A DNA stretch of 64,000 nt from Rhexocercosporidium sp. MPI-PUGE-AT-0058 (GCA_020746875.1 JAGTJL010000021.1:1-64000); one strand, 5' to 3'; positions 38,801-49,900 are shown, numbered from the stretch's first letter. Numbers and translations: made by a program. Notes: generated by a model not told the origin, from the sequence alone.

Positions 38801-39862
38801 GTTAATATATAAAGTATAGTATTTCTTCTCTTTTTCTTTTAAATATAATAAATCTTAGCTGCTTATAGTAATTTACTTATTTATTAAAGAATAATAAGAA
38901 AATATAATAAAAAGTTATTAAGGTATTATTAACGCTTTTATTTAATATAATAACCGTTAAAATAAAAGAAAGGAAAACTACTTAAAACCGACTTCGTTAT
39001 TATTTAATATCGACTTATTAAAAAAATAAAAATAAAAAAAATAAAATAAAAGTAAAAAAAAAGACTTAATTAAATTAAAAAAAAATACTTTAATTAGCTT
39101 CTTTTTATTTCTTTATTATATTTTAAATCTTAAAAGTAAGAAAACCGTCCTCCGATTATTATTTACTTTTAATTTTATATATTTATATATTTTTACTTTT
39201 TTAATATATTCTTAATATATTTCCTTTTATTTTTAATAATAATTAAAAAGTTAAAAAAGTTTATAAAAGATTTATTAAAATAAAAATATAAAAAAAAAGC
39301 AAGGTCGTTAAAAATACGCTAACTTAAAGTATAAAGGAATATTAACGAATTTAACGCGTTATAAAAATTAATTTTTATTTTATAAAAAAAGTCAGTCTTT
39401 ACGTCGTAAAAAAAGGAGTTAAAAACTTATTTAAAATATTAATTATACGCCGATTTATTTTAAAAGAATTACTTTAATTTTATTAAAATTAAAGTTTACT
39501 TAAATATAATGTTTAAAAAGGTAAGTTTAAGTAGTAAAAATAATACAATAAGTATTAAAAGGTATAAAAAGATTAATATAAGTGTAAAAAGACGCGTAAA
39601 ACCTTTTTAAAAATATTATAAAAAAAAGTAATAAAATTATTAAAAAAAAAGAAAAGAAAAAGAATAATAAAGTAAAAAATAATATTTAAGAGTATTAAGT
39701 AAGATAATTATTTACTTTTAAAAGTAAAGTATAAATTACTTAATATTTACTTATTTTTATTTAAATATATTTTCTTTTAAGTATTTAAAGCTTTAAAGCT
39801 ATAATATTAATTCTTATTTCTTTATTTAAAGTCGAGCATGAGTTTTTTAAAAGGAGGACGTA
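35881..39862 (+). other. ~3.9 kb between pol and the 3' LTR of element P, unassigned
   Basis: After the apparent end of pol the element continues for about 3.9 kb before its 3' LTR. The same segment is present, inverted, in Q (about 21,653-25,380), so it belongs to the family rather than being a later insertion. Gypsy elements usually have much less sequence here. Coding-like stretches occur (for instance near 35,990-36,130) but I could not identify a product. Confidence 0.55.
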
Positions 39863-40142
39863 TATAATAAGGTTAATTTTAGAGGCTTATTTATTACGTA
39901 ATTAAGTTGTATTTTATTATATTTAAAATAGCTTTTAAAATAATATCTTTTAATAAAAATAACGATTTTTATTATTATAACTTTTCTTTTTTATTTAAAT
40001 TATACTTTTTCTTTTTTTTAATAAATTATATTCTTTAAATATATAATATTTTTAATATTCATTAAATAAGTATTTCTTACGTTTATTTTCTAATACTTGT
40101 TTTATTACCTTCTTATTGTGTACTTAGTGTTTTCCCTTCTAT
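39863..40142 (+). repeat. 3' LTR of gypsy element P (280 bp)
   Basis: It begins TATAATAAGGTT, the RIP-altered form of TATGGTGGGGTT, after a purine-rich AAAAGGAGGACG tract. It ends CCCTTCTAT. Its inner end is joined directly to the minus-strand fragment of another copy of the same family. Confidence 0.83.
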
Positions 40143-40614
40143 ATTATAAAAAACTGTCGAAGTGCCGTATTTAATTTTACTTTAAGGGCTAGGAAATCTT
40201 TAAGTAAATAAGTTTATATTAATTCGAGCACTTATCGGTTTTAGTCTTTATAATTAATATAAGAAGCCTTTAGGCTTTTTTATATATTTTACTTTAGCTT
40301 TTTTACTTATTTTTTACGTCGGTTATTATAATATATAAAAAGGAAAATATTAAGTATATAATAAAAAGATAATAAAATAAGTGCCGAAAGATAAACGTAA
40401 GAAATACTTATTTAATAAATATTAAAAATATTATATATTTAAAGAATATAATTTATTAAAGAAAAAGAAAAGTATAATTTAAATAAAAAGGAAAAGTTAT
40501 AATAATAAAAATCGTTATTATTCTTAAAGAATATTATTTTAAAAGCTATCTTAAATATAATAAGATGTAGCTTAATCACGTGACAAATGGACCTCTGAGG
40601 TCAACCCCACCACA
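40143..40614 (-). mobile_element. Fragment of a third P/Q-family copy: 5' LTR plus ~190 bp
   Basis: This segment aligns in the same orientation with 33,479-33,951 of Q. About 190 bp of internal sequence come first, then a complete 280-bp LTR (40,335-40,614) ending CCCCACCACA. The LTR end is the least mutated of the five (CACGTGACAAATGGACCTC). The homology starts exactly where the 3' LTR of P stops, so P appears to have inserted into this copy. Its missing part is not found on the left side of P. Confidence 0.75.
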
Positions 40615-40807
40615 GTAATCGAATTATTATTCTTAAAGAATCCGATTACCGGAATTACTTACGACTTAATTTGCGTAATAATAAATAAGATTATAAAGTA
40701 CACGTATATAATACCGGTATTAAGCACTTAAGACGCGCTTATAATAGCGCAAGTATTCCTTAGAACGATCTTTATAAATTACGAAATATTAAACGAGATT
40801 ATCTTAA

Positions 40808-40959
40808 TGTCGTACAGAAGTGGAGTATAACTAGAGGTGCTCTTAAAGTATGGCAAATCGTCTGAATTCTAGAAGAAGCTCGTAGGGAGCAACTAAGTAT
40901 ATATAGGAAAAGGGGCTATTAAGTCAGCCTTTAGCTAATACGTGCCTTACTATACGATA
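40808..40959. repeat. Left LTR of the 2.1-kb element (152 bp)
   Basis: It is nearly identical to 42,743-42,894 and differs mainly by transitions. It includes a TATATATAGG box and ends ACTATACGATA. Confidence 0.87.
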
Positions 40960-42742
40960 TACTCTCTAGTTGCGAGTAACGTCTAGAATAAGAAAGAATA
41001 ATATATAAAAGTAAAAGAGCAAGCGAGCTTAATTAAAGAAATAAAAAAAGAATTATATATTACTTCTTAAAAGCTAATTAATTTAAAGAGTAACTAAAGA
41101 AAGGACAAAAGGAGTATATTTACTTTAAGGTATAAATAATAGCCTGAAAATAAATAAGGCTAAGAGAGCACCTGTCGAATCCATGCGCAGCAGAAAGGCT
41201 TTATAAATAACTCCTTATAAGTAGCCGTATAATATCTTACGCTAAAAGTGCTGAAGTGACTTAAGAGGGAGCGACCGCCTTTAATATTAATCTAGCAGTA
41301 GTTACAAAAGCTATTGCTTTTAAAAAGGCATGAATTCCTTAAGAGGTTTCCCGTAGTTTCCTTATTATTAGTATTATATATTTCTAGAGTATTAAGTCCT
41401 CGGAGTACTCGTCGAGTTGCTCGCAGGTATAAAAGCCTCTGTAAGCTATCCTTTTCTCTTAAGCTTCTCACGGAGCTTAGCGAATTCGGACAACTTGAGT
41501 CGTTCTTAAAAAGCAACCTTTTAGCTGTCGGTAAGCTCCGTTAAAGGATAAGAGGTCTTACTAGTAAGAGCTAGCTTTACCTTAGAACACGCCGAAGCAA
41601 GCTATAAGTATTACTCTCCTCTTATGAGATAAGGATAGCGTATAAAAGAAGGAGTATTTAGCCGACCGCCGAGTGTAGCGTATATAAAAGAGACTGAGTT
41701 TTTAGAGTCGTATGCCGCATAAAATTGAGCTTGGAGGATACGCGCATACTCTTCTAAAGATTTAGTCGGCTCTCTTAAAGTATCGGCTTCAATTACTCTC
41801 CGGAGCTAGGGAGTAGCCTATTCAGGGGCCATCTTCTCTATAACTACTTCTAGGAAGTCTTTCTTTACCGTAAATCCTTTAATTACCGGTAGCTTTAACG
41901 ATTCGGCCCTTAAATACGCCTGAAACTAGTCCGCGAGCTACTAAAGGGAAGCAATACGTCTAAGACAAGTAATTGCAAACACTTTTAAGTACTTATTCCG
42001 TCTGTATTCCCTTATAGAATCGATAATTGGAGCGTACTTCTTCTGGAGAGCTCGTACGAGGCCTTATAAAAACAGCTCGTTATTGGTAATCAGTTGCTCT
42101 TGTAAAGGCTCTTGTATCGTTAAAGGGACTGATTAGCGTACCCAGGTCCAAAGAGCGAGATATCGAGAATTTAAATTGTTCTAACAAGAGTGCTAAATCT
42201 AATATTCGCGCAACCGGTAGGTATGCTCTTCTTTAACGTCTATAAAGCGAGTAACTATTTGTATTGACCGTGGCCTCTTCTACTCTAATACGTCCGCCGC
42301 CTAGTTGTCTAAATCTTCGGCGCACCTTGTTTTCCACCTTAATTAGCTCGTCGATTGTCATAGGGAGCTCTGGTTCAGTTGAGGCTACGTGGGAAACATC
42401 TGGCTCGTCAAGGTCGACCTGATTCCACGCGCTTGAGCTTTTAGCTCGGCGAGCTATAAAGGAAAAGAGTGTTTATCGGTAGAGAGTTGAATCGAAGAGG
42501 AAGAGGCGTCTAACGATATCGTAAGAGCAATTAAAGGTGCGTTAATCGAAGGAAGAAGAAGTGGCTCAGTTCTATTAAGGCTTTTCTTAGAAAGTGTTAT
42601 AAGAGCTACTCTTATAAACGTAGAAAACTCTGCAGGAGTAAGTAAGGGAAAGCGATTACATACCGTCCTTTAAATAACTACTTTAATTAAAGGCTTACTT
42701 CGTATAATAATAGCTTACGCGAAGCGCGCCGGGGCTTATAAC

Positions 42743-42894
42743 TGTCGTACAGAAGTGGAGTATAACTAGAGGTGCTCTTAAAGTATAGCAAATCGTCTGA
42801 ATTCTAAAAGAAGCTCGTAAGGAGCAACTGAGTATATATAGGAAAAGGGGCTGCTGAATCAGCCTTCAGCTAGCACGTGCCCTGCCATACGACA
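42743..42894. repeat. Right LTR of the 2.1-kb element (152 bp)
   Basis: It begins TGTCGTACAGAAG and ends CCATACGACA, followed by the target duplication CTTAA. It retains more C/G than the left copy. Confidence 0.87.
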
Positions 42895-44382
42895 CTTAAA
42901 TAAAAATAAATTTTTTACTTCGAAGTTCTCGAAAATATTAATATCGTTTTTAAAAATAAAATAAAAGATATTAATAGCGTTTTAATTTTAAATCGATAAT
43001 TAAATAAAATGAATTAATTAAATAATAAAGACTTATTTTCGGTATTATATAAATTATAAGTAAGATAATTAAGTTTAATTACTCTTAATCGCTTAATTTG
43101 CATATAATAGCGCAAATTAAGAAATTATTAGAGTATTGCCGTTTTATACGAATTATAAGTATAACTCGACGGCATATAATATACTAATTACGAGTTAAAG
43201 AACTTCGCAGGAAGTTATATTATAGAAAAATAAGCTTAAATAATTATATAACGAATTATTAGCAAATATTCTATTTATCATATAAATATTAGTTATTTAT
43301 TATAATAAAAAGCGTAGTATAAGACTAACGTTAAAAAAAGGAAATAAAGTTTATTTATTCAAAAAAGAATATTATAATTAAGTGATTAAGTAATACATTA
43401 AATTATAAGAAGCTAAGATTATTTAAAATTGCAAAAATTAAAAGATTTATTAATTATTAATTAATACTTCCGACAATTATAAATATTTACCCGGTATTTT
43501 ATATATCTTTCCTCGAATTAATATTGTTAGAAGTATTACCGGCTCTTATTATAAAAATACGACCGGTTAACTTAAACGCCGAATACAATATCGAAATTAT
43601 TTTAAATTATTAGTATTTCCGTGGCGTCGTTCAGTATTTAATTAAATAAAAAAAAGTATTTATAATCCGAAAATACTTAAAAACTTAAGTTTTAACTTTT
43701 ATTATTTTAAATAACTTTAAAAGTTTTATTTACGAAACTTAAATTTACTTAAGAAGCCGAATCCGTAAAATTAATTAAAACTTACTCAATTAAAAGAAAT
43801 TCGGCGGAGTCGACGGCGGATAGCAAAATAAGCGGGCGAGTAACGGAAGCGTTTTATTTCTTTTTTTTTTATAGCTTCCTGCGTTTTTATTTATTTTTAG
43901 CTTATTTATATTTTTAAAGCCGCGACGGAATATTTCTGCTTTTTATTTCTTTAAGAACTTCCGCTAGCGAGATAAGTAGTTTAAGCGAGCCGCGGCCTCT
44001 TATAAATCGCAACGTATTTACGCCTTCTTTTTGTTTAGCTTCTTTTTTGCTTTTTTAAGAATATTTTAGCTCTCGATTAAAACTATTTTAATATCGTATT
44101 TCTTATTAATCTTAATATATTCTGAGCAACGACTCGACTCGGAAAATATTACGTACGTTTTATTATTTCGAGTATAAAACGTATAAAGCATTATCTTAAA
44201 ACCGTTCTTTTCGATTCTGCGAGATAAAGCGAATTGTTTTTTTTTTCTTTTAAGAAGTGCCGTATTTTTTCTTAATATATACTTATTTAATTATAATAAA
44301 AATAAAGATAGCCATAAGATATATATAATATTTCTTTAAGTTATTTAAGCGTAAGAATTACGTTAAGTTAAGAAGGGGATAG

Positions 44383-44640
44383 TATTACGAACGCCCCGCG
44401 TCTTATAATACTAGCCCCGAAATAGCGTAATACTCAGGATTATAAGCTCAAGAAGAAAGAAGTCTTAAGAAAAAAATATTAAAAAAGTATACTTTTAAAA
44501 GATGTTAATATTTAAGATTTTATAAGTTATATATTATATAATTATTATTTATCTTATTATATATAATATACTTACTTCTCGATTATTAAGATTAATATAA
44601 CTTATCGTATCTACACCGAGTAAAAACACGGACCGTGACA
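44383..44640 (+). repeat. Presumed 3' LTR of gypsy element V (258 bp)
   Basis: It starts TATTACGAACGCCCCGCG directly after a purine tract and ends CGGACCGTGACA. The ends resemble TGTTACG..ACA with RIP damage. No partner LTR is in the window, so the boundaries are inferred from the purine tract and the ACA end only. Confidence 0.5.
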
Positions 44641-45489
44641 TTACTATTACTATTAAAAAGAAGAAGAAGAAAAAGAAGTTTGGTTTTTTTTTATAAAGGG
44701 TTAAATAGCGAGCTAATCGAGCCTTTTTTAAGAGAAGAGAAGGATTCTTTTAATAAAAATTAAAAGGCTCTGTTTCAAATTAGTTCCGGTAGTCTTTCGT
44801 AGTCGTTACTTTTTTTAAACTCTTATACAATAGTAGCCGCTTATAATACAATCGGTAACTAAGTCTTTATTAAGGTGCGATCGTAAGGCCTCGTTAGTGC
44901 TTTAAATTAAAAGGTAGATAATTACTAATTGATATTATCGTTTTACTGTCTCAAAAATAAATTATAATCTATTATCTTTTAAATAATTATAATACCAACC
45001 GACGAGCCTCTACGTCGCGTACCAGTCAGAACCGGGAACGTTACAGTGGTTTTAAGGAGTGGTTAAAGAGTATCTTATTCTCTGCCAATGATGTACGAAT
45101 CTCTGTGAGTTAATATCCACCCTGCCAAGCCAAGTAAAACTTCAATGAAACTAAAATGAAACCTATGGGTGCACATGGAGCGGCGGATAGTGGATGACTA
45201 CTGGAGCCCGGACTAGGAGTGGTAGGTAGGCCGGTCCAGGCCTAATCGCCAAGAAATTTGGGGAGGTGCAGGTATTTGTCACGTGCGGCACACTGGAAGG
45301 CTTTTCTGTTAACGGCAATAATAACCGCCCGTTTTCGCCCTAAGCTAGTGTGGGAGTTTTCTAGTGTCCGACAACGCTACAGTATTGCCAAGAGCCGCTG
45401 TTTCCTCACTAAGCTCAACCAAACGAAATGAAAACGCGATAAATTGCATATGTCCCCGTCTGAAAACCCAAGATTCCAGAAGAGCTTCT
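44641..45489. other. Transition from repeat block to gene island; upstream region of the first oxidase
   Basis: Up to about 45,045 the DNA is AT-rich with no gene. It holds a purine microsatellite (AAGAAGAAGAAGAAAAAGAAG) near 44,659-44,679. From 45,045 the composition becomes normal abruptly. The last 440 bases are the likely promoter and 5' UTR of the gene at 45,490. An in-frame open stretch without an ATG runs from 45,364 to the start codon. Confidence 0.55.
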
Positions 45490-46924
45490 ATGGTCAAGAT
45501 GGCTTCAGACAAAGGCTCATACCTCATCGTAGGAGCTGGAGTGTTTGGAGTATCTACGGCCTATCATCTAATCCAGAAGTATCCTGACGCATCGGTGACT
45601 CTGATTGACCGGGATGCATTTGACGCAGAGAGTCGCGTGGCTGCCTCGTGGGACTGGAATAAAGTGGTGCGCGCCGACTACGACGACATAGTATACTGCC
45701 AACTAGGACTAGAGGCTCAAGACGTCTTCAAGTCTGATCCGCTTTGGAAACCGTACTTCCATGAGACCGGGATCTACTGGATCTGTCGCAGCGAATACGC
45801 ACAGGACGTCATCGACAACTACAAGAAACTCGGCCGCAATGCTGATCTTTCTGCCGTGCCAGTTGACGAGGCCCGCAAGATGTACGGTGGCCTTTTCGAC
45901 GACGCTGATTATACTGGTGTCAAAGAGGTGCTCGTCAATAGAACCAGTGGTTGGGCTGCTGCTGGAGATTGTTTGCGAGCTATCACACGCAAGGCCCTGG
46001 AACTAGGTGTCAAATATGTGACGGCTGAAGTTGCAACATTACAATTTGATGATCGTGGTCGCTGTTATGGAGTTAAGACAGCAACTGGAGAGACCTTGGC
46101 AGCCTCGCATGTTATCCTTTGCACTGGGGCATTCACGCCGAAACTACTGGAGTTTAGTGCTGAGAGCAGTGGTCTCACTGACCTTCGCGCTGGACAGAGA
46201 ATTCTAGCTGGCGGCATTGCGACAGGTATGACTCGACTCGACGACCAGACGTACAAGAGATTCGCTGCTATGCCTGTGGGTGTACAAGGGTATACTGTAA
46301 AAACAGGTGCTGTGTAAACTGGATATGTCCCACTGTGCGCTGATAGCTAACTGCCAAACAGGACCCTTCATTGGTAGTCTTCCGCCGACTAAAGAAAGAG
46401 AGCTCAAGTGGTGGGGACAGACGATATTCAAAAATACCCATGAAGTGTTACCTGGCCGCCACATTTCAATGCCGCCTCCGGAGCCAGACTACGCTCAGTG
46501 GGCAGTTCCTAGGAGACTCAAGGAAGACATTCGCTATGCGAACGATGTGTTTTACGGAAGCACGGGGGCAAATTGGAAGCTGGAGAAGCATCGAATCTGC
46601 TGGTAAAGTGATACACTCGAGTGACAATATGCGACTGACTAACCTCTTGAAAGGGACGCCTTCACGACCAGCTCAGACTTTATCATCTCGCCACACTCAG
46701 CCTCAGATGGGCTATATGTCGCAACCTGCGGTTCGTTCCACGGCTGGAAGTTCTTCCCAGTGCTTGGTAAGTATGTAATACAAATGTTGGAGGGCTCGAT
46801 GTCTCCTAAATTGGCGGAAAAATGGGCTTGGAATAGGGAGCGGCCAGATCCATCTCTTAATGCAGATTGGCCGAGGGCGGAGATGAAAGATCTATTAGAC
46901 CCAGTCAGACCTTCAAAGCTCTAA
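45490..46924 (+). CDS. Peroxisomal FAD-dependent amine oxidase (sarcosine/pipecolate oxidase type)
   Basis: There are three exons: 45,490-46,306, 46,362-46,602 and 46,654-46,924. The introns are 55 and 51 bp, each with a CTAAC-like branch site. The product has 442 residues, normal for the MSOX/PIPOX/fructosyl-amine oxidase family. The Rossmann motif GAGVFG is at 15-20, with Asp39 closing the second strand and a second flavin-contact segment (CTGAF) at 211. Cys352 in RICWDA sits where family members attach FAD covalently. A C-terminal flavin segment GWKFFP is at 383-388. The last three residues are SKL, a peroxisomal PTS1. The expected reaction is oxidative demethylation of sarcosine, or oxidation of a related secondary amine, producing H2O2. 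The neighbouring dimethylglycine oxidase favours sarcosine, but pipecolate or saccharopine remain possible. ATG 45,499 is an alternative start with better context (AAGATGG). Confidence 0.85.
46307..46361 (+). other. Intron 1 of the amine oxidase gene
   Basis: This 55-bp intron has donor GTGCTG (weak), branch site GCTAAC at 46,346-46,351 and acceptor AACAG. Removal joins ..TVKT and ..PFIG through a split Gly codon and avoids the in-frame TAA that would end the protein at 46,317. Confidence 0.8.
46603..46653 (+). other. Intron 2 of the amine oxidase gene
   Basis: This 51-bp intron has donor GTAAAG, branch CTAAC and acceptor GAAAG. Removal restores the RICWDAF reading across the covalent-flavin cysteine. 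Confidence 0.8.
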
Positions 46925-49900
46925 CAATGGAAATTGCCAAGTTTTGCTAGCCATAATATTAGTTGAAGTTCTGTTCTAGTTTCTAGCGTAGCTAGGTAGA
47001 AATTAGGGGATACTCCAACGTGCGTGAGATTGAAATTTAGGTTACATTTCCGTATCACTTAACAAACAGTAGAAGTTTCGAAGCATTCTCCTTACACTTG
47101 CAATTATCTTCTAGAAAAGTCGAAATGTATTCTTAGAATCCCTTCTAATGCATTCTTAGAATCCCTTCTAATGCATTCTTAGAATCCCTTCTAATGCATT
47201 AAAGTAAGCTCCGAGGAGCAAAATTCTCGAAGGTTTACCCGTTCGGTCCATAGTTGCCAAGCTTCGCAGCTGTTTAGCTTCGCGTGTTATTGGATAGTAT
47301 TTGGCTGGAACTTGGTATCTTGCCTTCTACTGACCAACCTGCTGGAAGTTAGCACAAATACTACAATCGCTCTGATTGTCAAAGCTAAGATGGAACTTTT
47401 ATAAAAAGAACTGTCCGCCTTATCCCCATAAGTGCCACCAGGAACGTATGGCGCTACAGGGGCAGTGAATGCCGTGGTAGTGTGAATGCCTGTAAGGTCA
47501 CATGGAGGGCTTTTTGTTACCTTATAAGCTTGCCTTCAGTCGTTAGACATAAAAATCAACTCTTTGCACCCCCCTCCTCGAAATTTATCCTCTTTTCTAG
47601 GGCAAGACCCTGTAGCGAGCCTCCAATTTAAGCGACAACCACTGAATTTTCAAGATTCATTTAAATCGGTCAATTTCACACCTTATTTCTATGATATAAC
47701 GCCAAAAAAAAATGGGGTAAAGGCACCGTCTTGAAAGCCTGTATGTATTACCTGATGGGACTCAGTTGAGGTCGCAGCTGTAGTACCCCAAGACATCGCA
47801 TTTGTCCCCTTCTCCTTAGTTTTCTTCCACTTCACGATGTCTTGATGTACACTAGAGGAGATTCGACACGTGCTTGTTGCGGCATATTCTGCTTTCCGGA
47901 GACGTTCGAACAAGGCAGTTAATGGCTATGTTTCAAGTTTGATGTTTACACTCACTCGATTAAAGATATGAGACTTCTCATCTTTATATATACGAAATCG
48001 CCGCCGAAGCTCTTGACACTTATTACGGAAACAGACCTTTGTAGTAGCATGAAAAGGGGCTATTGACTTTGTATCCCAGTAGTCGAATATTCCGTTAATG
48101 AGATAAACCATCATATAGATACATATAGCTAAATACAGGTATATTTCCTTTCGACAAACAAGAAATTAATTCTTTACACGAGAATTTGGCTTGAAGTCAT
48201 CGTCGGGTAAAGTCCTTTGGTAGCTATTTGTAGCGGAAACGATTTGGTCTATTATGTCGTCGTTGCAATATTAAGTGAATAAGGTAACAGGGTCCTCTAG
48301 AGAACAGAAATCAAGTAAGGTGACCTGGAAGTCGAAATCCTCTAATATCATTGGCTAAAATTGCGTTCCCCGTTGTTATAAAGGTTTGACTTTCGGTCGG
48401 AGAGTGCCTGCATCGGTAGGATCTGGGTATACGTTTTCAGGAATCGTGAGTGCATCAATATCACACCCAAAAAGGCAAGAGAGGTACTCATCGCAAGTAG
48501 ATACTATAAGGAGGTTATATTGTTAATCCCAGACAACCTGGATGTGCGCGCATGCCATCGGGACAGCGACAGCGGCAACGAGCGGGCTTGACTTTAATCT
48601 TCTCCTTCCCGAAAGAGTAAATTTTTGAGCGCGTCCCCCACTCGTTACTCATACTAAAATGAGAGGAGCGCCTCATGTGACGTGGAGCGCACCAGTGGAT
48701 AAAGTCACCCTTTTGGGCCTAGCCAACCTCACGGGGAACGCGGCAGGAAAGCTCAGACCAGTTGGCCATCGGCAAATCGTCCCATTATGAGGACCCAGGA
48801 ATACGAGTAATCTTTGATGGCTGGAAGGGAACCACGTCATCTCCGTTCAGGATTGGAGACTCTGAAATACAAGAAGCTTTAATGACAGGGAAATCATCTA
48901 GGAAATAAGAAGGCCCGCCAGCGAAATTTTCTATCTTGCATGGACAGGGAGATTATTCCCTACTTTGGTTGAAAAGTTCTCCCAAGTGTTGTATATGCCG
49001 CCAAACACCCGGGTGGACGCTCGCTCGCTGTATACTACGCCCACGCATAATGGAAAGGGGGCCATTGTTTTGTTTGGTGAAATAGAAGGAACGTCGGAGC
49101 TTTGCCACGGCCGCGTCTCTTCAACTCAAATCGTAAAAAATTTGATGGTGCAATACTTGTTGACTCCTCCACGTGATCCTGTCTTGTTTTAATTGTCTAG
49201 TACTTGATGAAGTAGGTCAACTTTAAATGCATTGTAAGGAGTATTCATCTGCAGGCTAGCAAAGGAACAGGAAAGCCACTCTGCAGTACGCTAGTTTGTA
49301 GCGAGGACTGTTAAAAGGTGAAATGAAACATGAAACGAACTTCACTTCTCTCTAGCTTTATGCCTAGCTAAGATAGAGAAATACCCTACTAGGGTACGCG
49401 TAGAGATTGAACTCACAACTCTAAAGTACCGATCCTAAGAACTTCTCCACTATCCTTGACGAAATCGACGGAATGCCCAAACAATGGGCGCTATCTTTCC
49501 CGTTCCCATCTGTAGTCTCACTATTTCATTGTCTAGTTCCACAGTAATTTGCACGGTCCTTTCCATAAATCCAACCATAATTGTAAAATCTGGTGACTTA
49601 CATCCAATCGTCAATGTAGGCGCTTAGGCTTGGCCGCACTGGAGTTATCGCGGATATGTCTCCTGTTATACTGTCAACGCCATACGGTTCTAGAAAAAGC
49701 TCTACTTGGCGCTATTGGATCTCGGTAACCTCTAAACTCATATCGCTGTCTTTCATTCCCACATAGGGACATACAATTAAGCGATTGCCAATTTAGGCAG
49801 GTTTGTTGTCTGGCGGTCTTGCTTTTAGACCATTTCTACCTCATAGAGGGCAATGACTACAGTCGGCGAAATTGTGTCATTGCTATGGCTGAGGGCCAGG

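Larger units (their letters stand above)
8008..40142 (+). mobile_element. Element P: large Ty3/gypsy LTR retrotransposon, RIP-inactivated, with two nested insertions
   Basis: P runs in plus orientation from its 5' LTR (8,008-8,287) to its 3' LTR (39,863-40,142), both 280 bp. Its own sequence is in three blocks: 8,288-9,609, 17,517-21,372 and 33,952-39,862. The copia element S (9,610-17,516) and a second copy of the same gypsy family, Q (21,373-33,951, inverted), interrupt it. Readable domains are reverse transcriptase (about 20,600-21,126), the end of RNase H (about 34,250-34,410) and integrase (about 35,150-35,880). Relative to Q, P lacks about 1.2 kb near 17,706 (equivalent to Q about 30,985-32,175). 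The two flanks do not match each other: LINE on the left, a P/Q-family fragment on the right. No convincing target duplication is visible, so the borders have probably been rearranged. Confidence 0.85.
40808..42894. mobile_element. 2.1-kb non-autonomous LTR element (TRIM/LARD type) inside V
   Basis: Two direct 152-bp LTRs (40,808-40,959 and 42,743-42,894) begin TGTCGTACAGAAGTGGAG. The better preserved one ends CCATACGACA, so the termini are inverted TGTCGTA/TACGACA. CTTAA lies on both sides (40,803-40,807 and 42,895-42,899). The interior is about 1.8 kb with no RT or integrase. It is much less RIP-mutated than its host. On the minus strand a gag-like frame is partly open around 42,430-42,170 (for example MTIDELIKVENKVRRRF), with isolated TAA codons. 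I cannot name it, and the transcription direction of the element is therefore uncertain. Confidence 0.85.
40615..44640 (+). mobile_element. Element V: gypsy/chromovirus 3' part with 3' LTR, RIP-inactivated
   Basis: The plus strand carries a gypsy integrase. It is split at 40,807/42,895 by a small LTR element whose removal restores the reading ...EIIL/SDKNKFFTSKFWKIL. The core occupies about 40,640-40,807 and 42,895-43,300. A GPF-type segment (read as LRLFKIAKIK) is at about 43,410 and a chromodomain-like stretch (YLIK*K..YNPKIL) at about 43,640. A purine-rich AAGAAGGGGATAG (44,370-44,382) precedes a presumed 3' LTR. No 5' half is present in the window. Confidence 0.7.

Noticed and set aside
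41292..41544. Opposed frames of 74-76 codons inside the 2.1-kb LTR element
   Set aside because: They overlap each other on opposite strands and show no conserved motif; the better coding signal is at 42,430-42,170 on the minus strand.
45364..45489. Upstream extension of the amine oxidase to the frame beginning at 45,364
   Set aside because: The frame opens with GTG, has no ATG before 45,490, and the added 42 residues do not resemble the family N-terminus.
46371..46778. Separate 135-codon plus-strand frame
   Set aside because: It overlaps exons 2 and 3 of the amine oxidase in another frame and crosses intron 2; it is a shadow.
48908..49192. 95-codon plus-strand frame
   Set aside because: There is no ATG until well inside the frame, no recognisable domain and no splice context.
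49350..49460. tRNA or tRNA-derived SINE on the minus strand (GAGTTCAATCTC resembles a B box)
   Set aside because: I could not form a proper T stem, anticodon arm or acceptor stem, so this is only a B-box-like word.
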